Positions 41,952 to 52,248 of a stretch of DNA of 64,000 bases are shown in pieces. How positions within the stretch are numbered: position 1 is the first letter of the stretch; the number at the start of each line of letters is the position of its first letter. The notes beneath the pieces were generated by a model that worked only from the letters and a program-made list of their open reading frames with translations, was not told the DNA's origin and did no database searches. Source of the DNA: an uncultured Planctomycetales bacterium (GTDB taxonomy: Bacteria; Planctomycetota; Planctomycetia; Pirellulales; Thermoguttaceae); contig CAMZEO010000002.1 in NCBI GenBank assembly GCA_947305735.1, positions 1 through 64,000 of the forward strand, written 5' to 3'. A program made the translations under genes and the position numbers.

Positions 41952-42392
41952 TCATTCGCCGCGGCAAGCGCAATCTCGGCTTCCCGTCCAGCCGGGCGCG
42001 GCGCGTTCGACGACGATTTTCGAATGCAACCCGCCTCTTGGCGTGAATTCGGCGACGACCTTAATGTACCTCGGCTGCATGACGGCGACCATATCGTCGA
42101 GAATCTGATTCGTGAGCCGTTCGTAGAAAACGCCTTCGTTGCGATACGCCTGCAAGTAGAATTTCAGGCTTTTGAGTTCGACGCAAGTTTTGTCGGCGAC
42201 GTACTCGAACGTGATCGCGCCGTAGTCGGGCTGACCGGTTTTAGGGCACAACGACGTGAATTCGGGGCAGACGTGCTTGATGAGATAATCGCGGTCGGGA
42301 TACGGATTCTCAAACGTTTCAAGGATATCGGGAGTCGGTTTCCTGGCGATGACGTCGGGCATTGGCTTTTCCTCGCTGTCAGTAAAAATCAA
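41952..42392 (-). CDS. queF: NADPH-dependent 7-cyano-7-deazaguanine reductase QueF (start may be 42362)
   Basis: FTSLCPKTGQPDYGAITFEYVADKTCVELKSLKFYLQAYRNEGVFYERLTN. Confidence 0.95.
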   Translation of the reverse strand: MIFTDSEEKPMPDVIARKPTPDILETFENPYPDRDYLIKHVCPEFTSLCPKTGQPDYGAITFEYVADKTCVELKSLKFYLQAYRNEGVFYERLTNQILDDMVAVMQPRYIKVVAEFTPRGGLHSKIVVERAAPGWTGSRDCACRGE

Positions 42393-42410
42393 TAAATCGC
42401 GTCGCGTTTT

Positions 42411-43205
42411 TTAAGACGGTCGTTCCATCCGCGCGACTTCCTCGGCGAAGGCGACATAGTCCTCGGCGCCGTTTGATTTCGGGTCGTACTTCAGAATCGA
42501 TTGACCGTAACTGGGAGCCTCGGCCAAACGAATGTTTTTACGAATGTTCGTTTCAAAGACTTTCACGTTGTTCCAGGACTTGGGACGTCCCTCGCTTTCG
42601 CTGAAAAACGTTTCGACGTCGTTGCGAACGTCGCTCGAAAGCGTCGTTCGCTCGAACATGCACAGGACGACTCCGGAAACGCGCAGACGCGGGTTCAGGC
42701 GGCGCGAAACCAAATCGATCGTTTGGAGCAATTTGCTCAAGCCGTGAAGCGCCAGGAAATGGGGCTGAAGAGGGATGAAGACTTCTTCGACCGCCGCGAG
42801 AGCGTTTAACGTCAAGACGCCGAGGGACGGCGGGCAATCGACGATAATATAGTCGAATTCCATCGAGTCGGCGGCGATTTTGTCCCGCAGGATGAGTTCG
42901 CGTCCGACGACGCTCGCAAGCTCGAAGTCGGCGGACGCCAAATCGAGATGCGCGGGCGCGAGCCAAAGGTTTTCCGAGACTTCGCGTCGGATTGATTCAA
43001 GCGTCTCGTTGCACACGAGCACGTCGTAGACGGACGGGAATTCTTTTTCGAACGTTAGACCGAGGTGCAACGAGGCGTGCGCCTGAGGATCAAGGTCGAT
43101 CAACAAGACTTTTTTGCCTGAGGCGGCGAGGGCTGAGCTGAGGTTGACGGACGTCGTCGTTTTGCCGACGCCTCCTTTTTGATTCATGACCGCGATCGTT
43201 CGCAT
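42411..43205 (-). CDS. ParA/Soj-family ATPase
   Basis: MRTIAVMNQKGGVGKTTTSVNLSSALA, deviant Walker A; IIVDCPPSLGVLTLNAL. Confidence 0.93.
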   Translation of the reverse strand: MRTIAVMNQKGGVGKTTTSVNLSSALAASGKKVLLIDLDPQAHASLHLGLTFEKEFPSVYDVLVCNETLESIRREVSENLWLAPAHLDLASADFELASVVGRELILRDKIAADSMEFDYIIVDCPPSLGVLTLNALAAVEEVFIPLQPHFLALHGLSKLLQTIDLVSRRLNPRLRVSGVVLCMFERTTLSSDVRNDVETFFSESEGRPKSWNNVKVFETNIRKNIRLAEAPSYGQSILKYDPKSNGAEDYVAFAEEVARMERPS

Positions 43206-43861
43206 TGATTACTCCTTTGTCGCAACGCGTCCGCGACTTCCCGCAAGGACTGGCGCCTCGACCGCGCGGACGCAAGAGTATAAACGAAAGAACGCGACGG
43301 CGCAAGACGAACAAAATAAAAATTTTTTACGATTAGAATAATTGATTTTATTGATGGAATCGTTGTTTTTGCGTTTATAAGTCAATAAAATTGTCAAAAT
43401 GGTTAAAATTTTTAAATTATACTTGTTAAAAAATACCCATTTTTACTTTAACTATCTACTCTATTTTGTCAAAGTTGTTATAATGTGAGAGTCGGGGGTT
43501 ATTTCCCCGACCGAAATCGCGGCGCCTAAGGCGCGTTCGCGCGGTTACTCCGCCTCGCGTTTTACGCTATGGAGTCGCGGTTTTGTATGGAAGACAAGCC
43601 AGAGTCTTCTCCTTATGCGGACGCCTTGCCTTTTATATTCGCCGGTTCCCGACTATTTTAACAAGATTTCGCGTAAAGCGAAAAAAGAATCAAGCGGAAA
43701 AAGGCGACTCGCCGATAATGGCAGAGAAACGTTTAGGCGTATTCTCTGGTCGTTTCGTCATATTCGACGTTCCCCGACGGTTGGAAGCGGCCGTCGAGGG
43801 CTGACGCGTTCACAATATGAATAAGGAGACGGTTCATCCGTTAGAGTTATTGGAGGATAAA

Positions 43862-45415
43862 ATGAAGAAGATTTTTGGGGCGGCGGTTCTCGCTGTTGCG
43901 GCGTTCATGGCGTTCTCGCTTGAACAGGCGCAAGCGGCTTACTGCGGCGCGTGCTCGTACGCTTGTTGCCGACCTTGCGCGACCGAGTTTACGACGCAGT
44001 GCAACGTCGTGATGAAGACTTGTCGCAAAGTCGTATGCGAGAATCAGCAAGTGACTTGCTATCGCACGCAAGTTGAACGCATTCCGGTGACGCGTCAGTG
44101 CACTTTCACGAAGTACGTTCCCGAACGTCAAGCGCGTCAGGTTACCTACACCGTCAACCGCATGGTTTGGGAGAATTGCCAGAAAACGGTCAATCGCGAG
44201 GTTCGCCGCACCGTTTGGGAAAACGTCCAAAAACAGGTTCCGTACACCGTGATGGTTCCGGTCACCGAGCAGAAGACGCGGACGTACACCGTCAATCGTC
44301 GCGTTTGGACCGAAGTTCCGCAACAGGTTTGCTACACGCAAATGGTTCCGGTCACCGAGCAGAAGACGCGTTGCTACACGGTTAACCGCGTCGTCTACGA
44401 AGACGTCGAGAAACAGGTTCCCTGCACGACGATGGTTCCGCAAACCTATACGAAGCAGGTTCCGGTTCAATCCGGTTGCTGGCAGGATCAATGCTACACG
44501 ATTCCGGGCAAAGTCGTCTATCGCCGCGTCGCCTGTTGCGATCCGTGCGACCCCTGCGCCTGCATGCGCACGAAGATTTGCGCGGTTCAGTGCCCTCCGC
44601 AGACCTGCACGCGAAAAGTTTGGGTTCCCCAAACGTGCATGAAGGAAGTGACCTGCACTCGTATGGTTCCCTGCACGACCTATCGAACGGTTACATGCAA
44701 AGTCGCGAGATGCGTCCCGGAAACGAAGACCTGCGCGTACAACGTCTGCCGTATGGTTCCGCAGCAATGCACCCGCACGGTCATGAAGAAATGCTGCCAG
44801 ATCGTTCCCGAACAGAAGACCTGCACGTATAACGTTTGCCGCATGGTTCCGCAACAATGCGTTCGCACTTGCACCTACTGCGTCGCGAAGTGCGTTCCGG
44901 AAACGAAGACCTGCACGTACAACGTCTGCCGCCTGGTTCCGCAGCAATGCACCCGCACGGTCATGAAGAAATGCTGCCAGATCGTTCCCGAACAGAAGAC
45001 CTGCACGTATAACGTTTGCCGTATGGTTCCGCAACAATGCGTCCGAACGGTCAACTGCAAAGTCTGCAGGGTCGTTTGCGAAGTCGTTCCTCAAACGGTC
45101 AACTATCGCGTCGCGAAGTGCGTTCCGCAAACCTGCACGCGCACCTGCTACACGACGGTCATGAAGCCGGTTCAGTGCACTCGCAACGTCACCACGTATC
45201 AGCTTTCCTGCAAGCAGGTTCCTTACACGGTCACCCGTTGCGTCCCGCGCGTCGTAACCTATCAGGTTCCGGTTCAAGTCAACGTTTGCGCGCCTTGCCA
45301 ACCCGCTTGCGCTCCTTGCGCCAGCCTCGGTCGCATTCGCGCCGCCCTTGGTTGCCAGGCTTGCGATCCCTGCGCCGTGACTTCGACGGTCGCGGATCCC
45401 GCCTCCTGCAACTGA
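43862..45415 (+). CDS. Cys-rich YTV-repeat secreted protein (planctomycete cell-envelope type)
   Basis: ttggaggataaaATG; signal peptide; repeats VPYTVMVPVTEQKTRTYTVNRRVW and CTYNVCRMVPQQCTRTVMKKCCQIVPEQK. Confidence 0.88.
   Translation: MKKIFGAAVLAVAAFMAFSLEQAQAAYCGACSYACCRPCATEFTTQCNVVMKTCRKVVCENQQVTCYRTQVERIPVTRQCTFTKYVPERQARQVTYTVNRMVWENCQKTVNREVRRTVWENVQKQVPYTVMVPVTEQKTRTYTVNRRVWTEVPQQVCYTQMVPVTEQKTRCYTVNRVVYEDVEKQVPCTTMVPQTYTKQVPVQSGCWQDQCYTIPGKVVYRRVACCDPCDPCACMRTKICAVQCPPQTCTRKVWVPQTCMKEVTCTRMVPCTTYRTVTCKVARCVPETKTCAYNVCRMVPQQCTRTVMKKCCQIVPEQKTCTYNVCRMVPQQCVRTCTYCVAKCVPETKTCTYNVCRLVPQQCTRTVMKKCCQIVPEQKTCTYNVCRMVPQQCVRTVNCKVCRVVCEVVPQTVNYRVAKCVPQTCTRTCYTTVMKPVQCTRNVTTYQLSCKQVPYTVTRCVPRVVTYQVPVQVNVCAPCQPACAPCASLGRIRAALGCQACDPCAVTSTVADPASCN
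44701..45060 (+). repeat. 180-bp tandem duplication inside the YTV gene
   Basis: The 44761-44850 block recurs essentially unchanged at 44941-45030, offset exactly 180 nt. Confidence 0.92.
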
Positions 45416-45629
45416 TTTTTAGTCCAAAAGCTCGACCGACGGGTCTCCCTGCGGTTTCTCGAAGGTCGGGCGTCCCATGCTTCTAACGGTGAAAGCCGTC
45501 TTCCGAGCGCCTCGCGCCTTTTTTCGCGCGGGGCGTTTGGCGTTTCTTGCGCGGCTCTTGAGAAAAATCCCTTTTCGATTACAATTCGCGTAGTTGTTTA
45601 GCGTTGTTTTTACGTTGGAAAGGCAAGAT

Positions 45630-46514
45630 ATGGCGACTTCGCTCGATTGCATGCTTTGCATTCTCCGTCAATCTCTGGAAGCGGCGAGATTCGCGACCCC
45701 GGACGTCGAACTACAGACGAAGATTCTCGAAAGAACGATGCGCGCGACGTTGGACTCCGGACTTGATTCCGATCCCCCTCTTCTCGGCACGATCGTGCAT
45801 CGTATCGTTCGAGACGTCGCGCGAGACGCGGATCCGTACTATAAGGAGAAAAGACGATTTAACAAAATGGCGCTCGGTCAGTTGCCGAAAGTTCGACGGT
45901 GGATTGAAGACGCCGAGGACAAATTTGAGACGATCGTCCGTTTGGCGATCGCGGGCAATTCGATTGATTTCGCGCTTGGCATGATCGACGAGAAACTTAT
46001 CGACGAATCGATCCGCAAAGCGATCGATCAGCCTTTTGTCGGCTCGATCGACGACTTTCGAGCCGCCGTCGACGCCTCGCGAACGATCCTTTATTTGACC
46101 GACAACGCCGGCGAGATCGTTTACGACCGTCTTCTTCTTGAACTCCTTGTTTCAGAAGAGTTTAAGAAAGACGCGACCGTCGCGGTTCGCGGCGAGCCGA
46201 TTCTTAACGACGCGCTCCTTGAAGACGCCGCGGAAGCCGGAATCGACGAAATTGTTCCCGTGATCGGCAACGGGGGCGACGGACTCGGCGTTTTGTTCGA
46301 CCTGACGTCTCCCGAGTTCAACGAACTTTTCGCGAACGCCGATCTGGTGATCGCCAAAGGGCTGGCCAACTACGAAACGCTCGGCGTCGGTCCGACAAAA
46401 ATCGAGCCGAAAAAAATAGCGTTTCTCTTCAAAGCGAAATGTCCGTTCATCGCCGGACGCGTCGGCGCCAGACTCGGCGATCTTGTCGTGAAGGTTCAGC
46501 GACGGCGCGAGTGA
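45630..46514 (+). CDS. DUF89 / ARMT1-like protein
   Basis: MATSLDCMLCILRQSLEAAR, ILYLTDNAGEIVYDRLLLELL, ADLVIAKGLANYETL. Confidence 0.88.
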   Translation: MATSLDCMLCILRQSLEAARFATPDVELQTKILERTMRATLDSGLDSDPPLLGTIVHRIVRDVARDADPYYKEKRRFNKMALGQLPKVRRWIEDAEDKFETIVRLAIAGNSIDFALGMIDEKLIDESIRKAIDQPFVGSIDDFRAAVDASRTILYLTDNAGEIVYDRLLLELLVSEEFKKDATVAVRGEPILNDALLEDAAEAGIDEIVPVIGNGGDGLGVLFDLTSPEFNELFANADLVIAKGLANYETLGVGPTKIEPKKIAFLFKAKCPFIAGRVGARLGDLVVKVQRRRE

Positions 46515-46773
46515 AGAAACTCGCGTTCAGTTCGATTAGGGCGTCTTTTACGCTTTGTTTTTCCCTGTTGACTTTTTCGCGCGCCGACTCTTTAGCAAAC
46601 GTCTCGTTTCTATTTCCGTAAAAACGTCTTGAAAATTATCGGGCGGAACGCGGCGACGCAATCCGGGAAATAAAAAACGACGCGCGACGCTTGGGGAAGA
46701 CCCGAATCTTTCGATTCGAGCGCGTCGCGCGTCGAGTTTCGATATGTCGACGCGACAAGGATCGGCGTTTTGA

Positions 46774-48696
46774 TCAGCGTCTGCTGGTCGTCGGGTTCGG
46801 CGCGGCGGTTCTCGCTTCGCGGCTCGCTCGCGATTCGGCGGTCGCGCTTGCGGGCGAAATCGTTTGGCGCGTCAGATTGTCGACGATCGTCGAGCGTTTG
46901 ACGGCGTTGGCGTAATATTCGCCGGCGGCCGCGACTTCGCGCATCTTGCGAAGCTGGGAAACGATCGTGTCGCGGACGTCGTCCAAAGCGACCTCGCGCG
47001 CGGGAACGCGTTCCTGACAGTACAAGATGACGAACGTCGACGGGTCGACCTGAATAATCTGGGACATTTCTCCCGGCTTAAGCGCGAACGCTTCTTCTTC
47101 AAGTTGCGGATATCCTCCGTTTTTCACGATCGGCGCGATTCGTCCGCGCATCTGCTTGCCGTCCGGCTCGATCGAATAACTCGCCGCCAATTCCCCGAAG
47201 ACGTCTTCGAGCGTTCTGTTTTCTTCTTTGGGCATAGTTCTGGCTTTTTGCCAGACCTCTCTCGCGCGCCGCTCGTCGCCGAGGACGATTCCCAGACATT
47301 GAACGCGCTCGCCGTAGTTCGCTTCGAAACTCTTTTGAATGTCTTCGTCCGTGACTTTGACCATTCCTTCGGACAACTTGCGCAACGCGACGCTTGGCCA
47401 AACGATCGTTCTTTTATAGTTTTCCTCGGTAGTGTTGTACTTTGCGAGTTCCGAACGCATATACTCTTTAATGTTCGGGGAGCCGTCCTGGAGCGGGAAA
47501 GTTGTTTCGGCGGCATGAATCCAGACGTCGGTGGCGACGTCCTGATCGGTCACTTTCAAGCCGACTTTTTTGCACTCCTGTCGAACGAGCGCGATGGAGA
47601 TCATCGTCGCCAAATCCTGTTCGGCGTAGAGTTTCATGCACATTTCAACGACGGCGTCCAGATAGACGGGCGCTCCGTTGATCGTCGCCGCGACGTTCGG
47701 ATACTGTTTCGTCAGGTCGGGATTACCGAGAATATTGACGACGTTCGCCTCGCGTCCGAGCCTCGTGAAAAGATCGTTGGCGGCCGACTTAAGTTTCGCC
47801 GCGCTCGCCTGAACCTGAATTCGTTCTTTAACCGAGTCGATTTGATCCTGCGCGACAATCGGATCGTATTTGTTTTCGCAACGGAACAACACGAATTGAT
47901 TTTGAGGTCCGTAGGGACCGATTACCTCCGAGACTTCGTCGACGTCGAGCGCGAAGAGAAGGTCTTCCATATTTTTATCGGCGAGCGTTCCATGAAAGAT
48001 CGGCTGCATGCGTCCTTTGTTCGAAGCGGTCGCGACGTCGAGCGACTCGTCTTTCGCGACGACTCCAAAATCTTCGCCGCCGTCGACGACGCGGGCGCGA
48101 AGATCGTCGGCCTTTTCTTTCGATTCGCAGACGATCATTTGGAGCGAAATTGAAGGCCCGTAAGACTTTAAGTACGCGGCTTCAAGTTCTTCGTCGGTCA
48201 GCTTGATTTCGTCGGCGACGAGCGCCTGCAACGCGAGCCTCGGCCAGACGACCTCTTCGGCGTATTCCTGATAACTCATCGAAGAGTCTTTTTGAACGAC
48301 GTCAAGATACTGGGATTTCGTGAGGCGGAACGATTTCGCGAGCCGTTCGATTTCGGCGTCGACGTCCGATCGCGTGATCGCGATTCCCTGACGCTTGCAT
48401 TCGGCGAGGACGAGCGCGCGGTTCAATATGCGCGAAAGAACGTCTTCGCCGTGCGCTTTGAGCGATTCGTCCTGAAGTTGCGCGAGCGTGATTTGCTCCC
48501 CGTTGACTTCCGCGACGATTTCAGGATACGGCTTCATGGCGTTTTGACGAATCGGGTTTTCCGACGCCACGTTGTTGACCGCGCGGTTGGCGGATTGTCT
48601 TACGGAACTCTTTTCAGCCGCGCTCGCGACCGCGACGATCAACGTCAGCGCGATCGCGGCGCTCGCGCCCAACATATGCTTGTTCAAACGATTCAT
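46774..48696 (-). CDS. Parvulin/SurA-like peptidyl-prolyl isomerase with duplicated architecture
   Basis: Signal peptide; two copies of an N-domain/PpiC arrangement (VAEVNGEQITLAQL... and AATINGAPVYLDAV...). Confidence 0.8.
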   Translation of the reverse strand: MNRLNKHMLGASAAIALTLIVAVASAAEKSSVRQSANRAVNNVASENPIRQNAMKPYPEIVAEVNGEQITLAQLQDESLKAHGEDVLSRILNRALVLAECKRQGIAITRSDVDAEIERLAKSFRLTKSQYLDVVQKDSSMSYQEYAEEVVWPRLALQALVADEIKLTDEELEAAYLKSYGPSISLQMIVCESKEKADDLRARVVDGGEDFGVVAKDESLDVATASNKGRMQPIFHGTLADKNMEDLLFALDVDEVSEVIGPYGPQNQFVLFRCENKYDPIVAQDQIDSVKERIQVQASAAKLKSAANDLFTRLGREANVVNILGNPDLTKQYPNVAATINGAPVYLDAVVEMCMKLYAEQDLATMISIALVRQECKKVGLKVTDQDVATDVWIHAAETTFPLQDGSPNIKEYMRSELAKYNTTEENYKRTIVWPSVALRKLSEGMVKVTDEDIQKSFEANYGERVQCLGIVLGDERRAREVWQKARTMPKEENRTLEDVFGELAASYSIEPDGKQMRGRIAPIVKNGGYPQLEEEAFALKPGEMSQIIQVDPSTFVILYCQERVPAREVALDDVRDTIVSQLRKMREVAAAGEYYANAVKRSTIVDNLTRQTISPASATAESRASREARTAAPNPTTSRR

Positions 48697-48941
48697 AGGA
48701 CTCGTCTCTCGAATGGATCCCGATTACGATTTACTGTTTTTTATTGCGTCGAGCCGATTAAAACCGACCCTTTTCGGGACTATAACGTTTATTGACGGAG
48801 CGCGTCAAGAGAGGTTTTGTTTTTTCGAGAGTCGCGTCGGGGTCGGTTCCCGCCGTCGGAGCGCAAGACGCTCCGGTAGAAAGCGCGAAAGAAGATCGAC
48901 GCGAGGGCTGATTCGGCGCCGATCAAAAGAACGCGTCGGCG

Positions 48942-49349
48942 CTAGTTGAAGAACAATTCGATTTCTCTTCGCGCGGCTTCGACGGAATCGGACGCGTGAA
49001 CGAGGTTTTCCGTCTGATCGTTTCCAAAATCGCCGCGAATCGTTCCCGGCTCGGCGTCCGCGCCGTCGGTCGCGCCGACAAGTTTCCTGACGACCGCGAC
49101 GGCGTCGCGTCCTTCCCAGATTGACGCCAGAACCGGACCTCGCGTTATATACGCGGCGATTTTCGGGAAAAACGGCTTGTCGACGAGACGCTCGTAATGC
49201 TTCTCGGCAAGCTCGCGAGAGACGTCGCGCCAAAGGAATTTTACGGGCTTAAGCCCTTTGCGTTCCAATCTTTCGACGATCTTTCCGATCAATCCGCGCT
49301 CTATCGCGTCCGGCTTGAGCATGACGAACGTTCGTTCGATTGTTTTCAT
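48942..49349 (-). CDS. ndk: Nucleoside diphosphate kinase
   Basis: ERTFVMLKPDAIERGLIGKI, GATDGADAEPGTIRGDFG, NLVHASDSVEAARREI. Confidence 0.96.
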   Translation of the reverse strand: MKTIERTFVMLKPDAIERGLIGKIVERLERKGLKPVKFLWRDVSRELAEKHYERLVDKPFFPKIAAYITRGPVLASIWEGRDAVAVVRKLVGATDGADAEPGTIRGDFGNDQTENLVHASDSVEAARREIELFFN

Positions 49350-49382
49350 ACTGTTCTTTCCAGCCGACGAAAGGCGCGGCGT

Positions 49383-50144
49383 TCAATGAAAGCTAAACTT
49401 TGAGTCTCTTTCGGCTCGCTTGTCGATTTCTTTGATTTCCTCTTCGCTCAGCGTTCGAAAGCGAACCGTCTTAAGCTCGCCTTCGCTGACCCAGCTCGCG
49501 AATCCCAGCGGCTCGCACCGCGACACTTCAAAGCGCGTCTTCAAGGAATGTCCTTCGACGACGTAGTCGATCGTCTTTTCGTCGTTGATCCAGACGCGAA
49601 CCGTTCGTCCTGTGACCTGGACGCGGAACCGATACCACTGATTCGTCTTGAAATTCATAAACGACGAGGTCGAATTTTCCGACGCGTCCATATCGTCGAT
49701 ACTCGAGATTCCCACGACGAAGCCGCCCCAGCCGCCGTTGACGAACGTGACGTATTTGTCCTTAATGGGGAACGTCAAGGCCGAGAAAAAGTCCGTTCCG
49801 GAGGTTCGGCGCGACACGTACTCGATTTCATAATTCTCGCGCGGAATCTTGATTCCCGAGCCTTCTTCGTCGAATCGGATCGACGTCGTCGTCGGGCCCA
49901 TGCCCAAAACGAGAACGTCGTCTCTGACTTTGACGACGAAATCGCCCGCGTCTTTAATATCGATCCAGCCGTCGAGCGATTTGCCGTCGAACAAATTTGT
50001 CCATTCGTATTTGTCGTCGTCCGCGCGCGACGCGGCGAGCGCGTCGAAAACGGGTTTTTTCTCGTCGTCCGCCGCCGACGCCGGCTTGGCGAAAAAAGAA
50101 AGGAAAATCGTCAGACATACCGTTGCGTAAAGCGCTCGTTTCAT
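49383..50144 (-). CDS. Secreted DUF1080 (3-keto-disaccharide hydrolase-like) protein
   Basis: Signal peptide; WTNLFDGKSLDGWIDIKDAGDFVV, FMNFKTNQWYRFRVQVTGRTVRVWIND. Confidence 0.85.
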   Translation of the reverse strand: MKRALYATVCLTIFLSFFAKPASAADDEKKPVFDALAASRADDDKYEWTNLFDGKSLDGWIDIKDAGDFVVKVRDDVLVLGMGPTTTSIRFDEEGSGIKIPRENYEIEYVSRRTSGTDFFSALTFPIKDKYVTFVNGGWGGFVVGISSIDDMDASENSTSSFMNFKTNQWYRFRVQVTGRTVRVWINDEKTIDYVVEGHSLKTRFEVSRCEPLGFASWVSEGELKTVRFRTLSEEEIKEIDKRAERDSKFSFH

Positions 50145-50187
50145 CTCAAAATACCTCGCGCGCAAATTAAATTCCTGTTCTCTTTGT

Positions 50188-51444
50188 TCAAAACGTTCCA
50201 TGAAGGAACCGTTCCATGAGTTCGCAGCCGCGCTCGTAGAATCGCGCCGACGCTTCGCCGGTCGTTTCGTCGTAAGACGCCAAGCCGTCTCCGCGAACGT
50301 CCGAACCGACGATCATCCACGGAACGCGACCGCGCGAATGGGTTTTCGTCGCGACGGGCGTCGGATGGTCGGGCGAAATCAGAAGCCGCCATTCGGGGAA
50401 CGTTTGCAATTTGTCTAAAATGGGGGGCAGCGTTTCCTGATCGATCCTTTCGAGCGAACGGATCTTTTTCTCGACGCTTCCTTCATGACCCGACTCGTCG
50501 GGCGCTTCGACGTGGACGACCACGACGTCGTATTCGTCGAGCGCTTTGGCGGCGTATTCGCCTTTGCCCGAGAAGTTTGTGTCGACGTATCCGGTCGCGC
50601 CGGGAACTTCGATCGCGTCCCAGCCGACGATTTTCGCGATTCCGCGCAAAAGGTCGACGGCGGTGATCATCGCGCCTTCGCCCCAGCGGTATTTTTGCGA
50701 GAACGGCTCCGCCGCCGGACGCTTGCCCTGCCCCCAGAGCCAGCAGTCGGTGGCGGGCAATTTGCCCTCGGCGACGCGTCTGAGGTTCGTTTTGGCGGTC
50801 TTCAGATAATCGGCGCACGCGGTCGTTAGTTTGCGGACGTATTCGGCGCCCGGCCCTTGGGGACGAACGTCGGCGATCGACCTGTCGGAGTAATCGTGCG
50901 GCGGAACGGTCTTCGTTTCGGCGTCGAACGGGAAGGGTCTGTCGTCGGACTCGGGTCTGAAGACGACCGCGTTGCGATAGCTCACTCCGGGCGCAAATTC
51001 GATCGTTCCGCCAAGTTCGGGCGCCATTTCCTTCCAGAGCGGCGCGACTTCGCGCTGAAGCCCGGCGAGGAGTTCGGCTCCGTCTTCGCTGGAAATATGC
51101 CCGGCTGTAAACGATTTCATCACCTCGTCTTCCAGACAGACGAGATTGCAGCGCCACGCCCAGTCGTTGGGACCAAGTTCGATTCCCTGCGCGACGACTT
51201 CAAGCGGCGAACGTCCCGTGTAGATTTCAAGAGGATCGTAGCCCAGCAGGGAGAGCGTCGCGACGTCGGAGCCCGGAGAAAGCGAATCCGGCACGTTGCG
51301 CGAACAACCCTGGACGCCCTCGGGCGCCCAACGATCGAGCGTCGGCGTATGAGCCGCGCGCATCGGCGTGAGACCTCCGAGCGAATCGATTTTATCGTCG
51401 GCGAAACCGTCGGGAATCACGACGACTCGTTTGGGATGATTCAT
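50188..51444 (-). CDS. Cofactor-independent phosphoglycerate mutase, ApgM type
   Basis: VVVIPDGFADDKIDSLGGLTPMRAAHTPTLD, SDVATLSLLGYDP, VHVEAPDESGHEGSVEKKI, LISPDHPTPVATKTHSRGRVP. Confidence 0.92.
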   Translation of the reverse strand: MNHPKRVVVIPDGFADDKIDSLGGLTPMRAAHTPTLDRWAPEGVQGCSRNVPDSLSPGSDVATLSLLGYDPLEIYTGRSPLEVVAQGIELGPNDWAWRCNLVCLEDEVMKSFTAGHISSEDGAELLAGLQREVAPLWKEMAPELGGTIEFAPGVSYRNAVVFRPESDDRPFPFDAETKTVPPHDYSDRSIADVRPQGPGAEYVRKLTTACADYLKTAKTNLRRVAEGKLPATDCWLWGQGKRPAAEPFSQKYRWGEGAMITAVDLLRGIAKIVGWDAIEVPGATGYVDTNFSGKGEYAAKALDEYDVVVVHVEAPDESGHEGSVEKKIRSLERIDQETLPPILDKLQTFPEWRLLISPDHPTPVATKTHSRGRVPWMIVGSDVRGDGLASYDETTGEASARFYERGCELMERFLHGTF

Positions 51445-51455
51445 GTCGGACGCCC

Positions 51456-51818
51456 TTATCGCGGAATATCGCGCGTCGCGACGACGTCGACGCCCGTGTT
51501 CAGGATATTCGGGACGATCACGTCGCCGCGTTTAATCGGCTTGACGACGCGAACGGCGTTTACGACCTTCATAGCGTCGAAAATAACGCCTTTGGGAATT
51601 GGCGCGGCGGTTCTCACGGGCGCGACTTCGAGCGTTTCGCCTTTGTCGTCGACGACGCGGACGGTCGTCGTCAGGGTTCGCGTCGGACGGGTCGCCTCGG
51701 CGATTCCGTACTCCGCGCCGCGTTTGCAGGAGTTGCCCGTTACCGTTCCGGTTCGCGCGTCGACTTCCAACGCGCAGCCTCTCGGGCAGACGATGCATGT
51801 GATCTGTTGGACGCTCAT
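51456..51818 (-). CDS. DUF1667 protein
   Basis: QQITCIVCPRGCALEVD...GNSCKRGAEYGIAEATRPTRTLTTTV. Confidence 0.85.
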   Translation of the reverse strand: MSVQQITCIVCPRGCALEVDARTGTVTGNSCKRGAEYGIAEATRPTRTLTTTVRVVDDKGETLEVAPVRTAAPIPKGVIFDAMKVVNAVRVVKPIKRGDVIVPNILNTGVDVVATRDIPR

Positions 51819-51846
51819 TTGTTCCGTCTCCTCTATTGGGACCGCG

Positions 51847-52248
51847 TTATTGGGAGTAAGTCGCGCGGCAGTTTTTCGTCTCCCAGAAATCGACGCGTTC
51901 GACGTTTAAACCTCTGGATTTCGCGTATTCGTAAATCATGAGGGCGAATCGTTCGGCGGTCGGATTTCCCTCGACGAGAACGACGGGCTCGCCCGCGTCG
52001 AGCAGGATTCGCGCGAGCGGGTCGTCGTCGGCGAGAAAAACGCGGTGATCGAGTTGGTCGTCGATCCATTGACCGACGATCGCCTTCAAATTAACGAAGT
52101 CGAGCGCCATGCCGCGTTCGTCGAGGGAATCGACGGCGATGACGACGCGCGCCTCGGCGTTGTGTCCGTGAAGACGCTTGCATTTCCCGTCGTAGCGATA
52201 GAGACGATGCCCGTATGAAAAAGAAAAATCCCGCGCTACGGTAAACAT
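51847..52248 (-). CDS. queD: 6-carboxy-tetrahydropterin synthase / PTPS family QueD
   Basis: MFTVARDFSFSYGHRLYRYDGKCKRLHGHNAEARVVI, LDHRVFLADDDPL; start ATG at 52248, not the 53265 ORF start. Confidence 0.9.
   Translation of the reverse strand: MFTVARDFSFSYGHRLYRYDGKCKRLHGHNAEARVVIAVDSLDERGMALDFVNLKAIVGQWIDDQLDHRVFLADDDPLARILLDAGEPVVLVEGNPTAERFALMIYEYAKSRGLNVERVDFWETKNCRATYSQ

Noticed and set aside
44098-45060. CRISPR-like periodic repeats
   Set aside because: Periodicity is protein-coding YTV repeats in one open frame, not repeat-spacer structure
43847-45301. 484-aa minus-strand ORF opposite the YTV gene
   Set aside because: Low-complexity antisense shadow (repeated RAGLRFRNALRD/LLRNHTADVVRAG) of a repetitive sense gene with clear RBS and signal peptide
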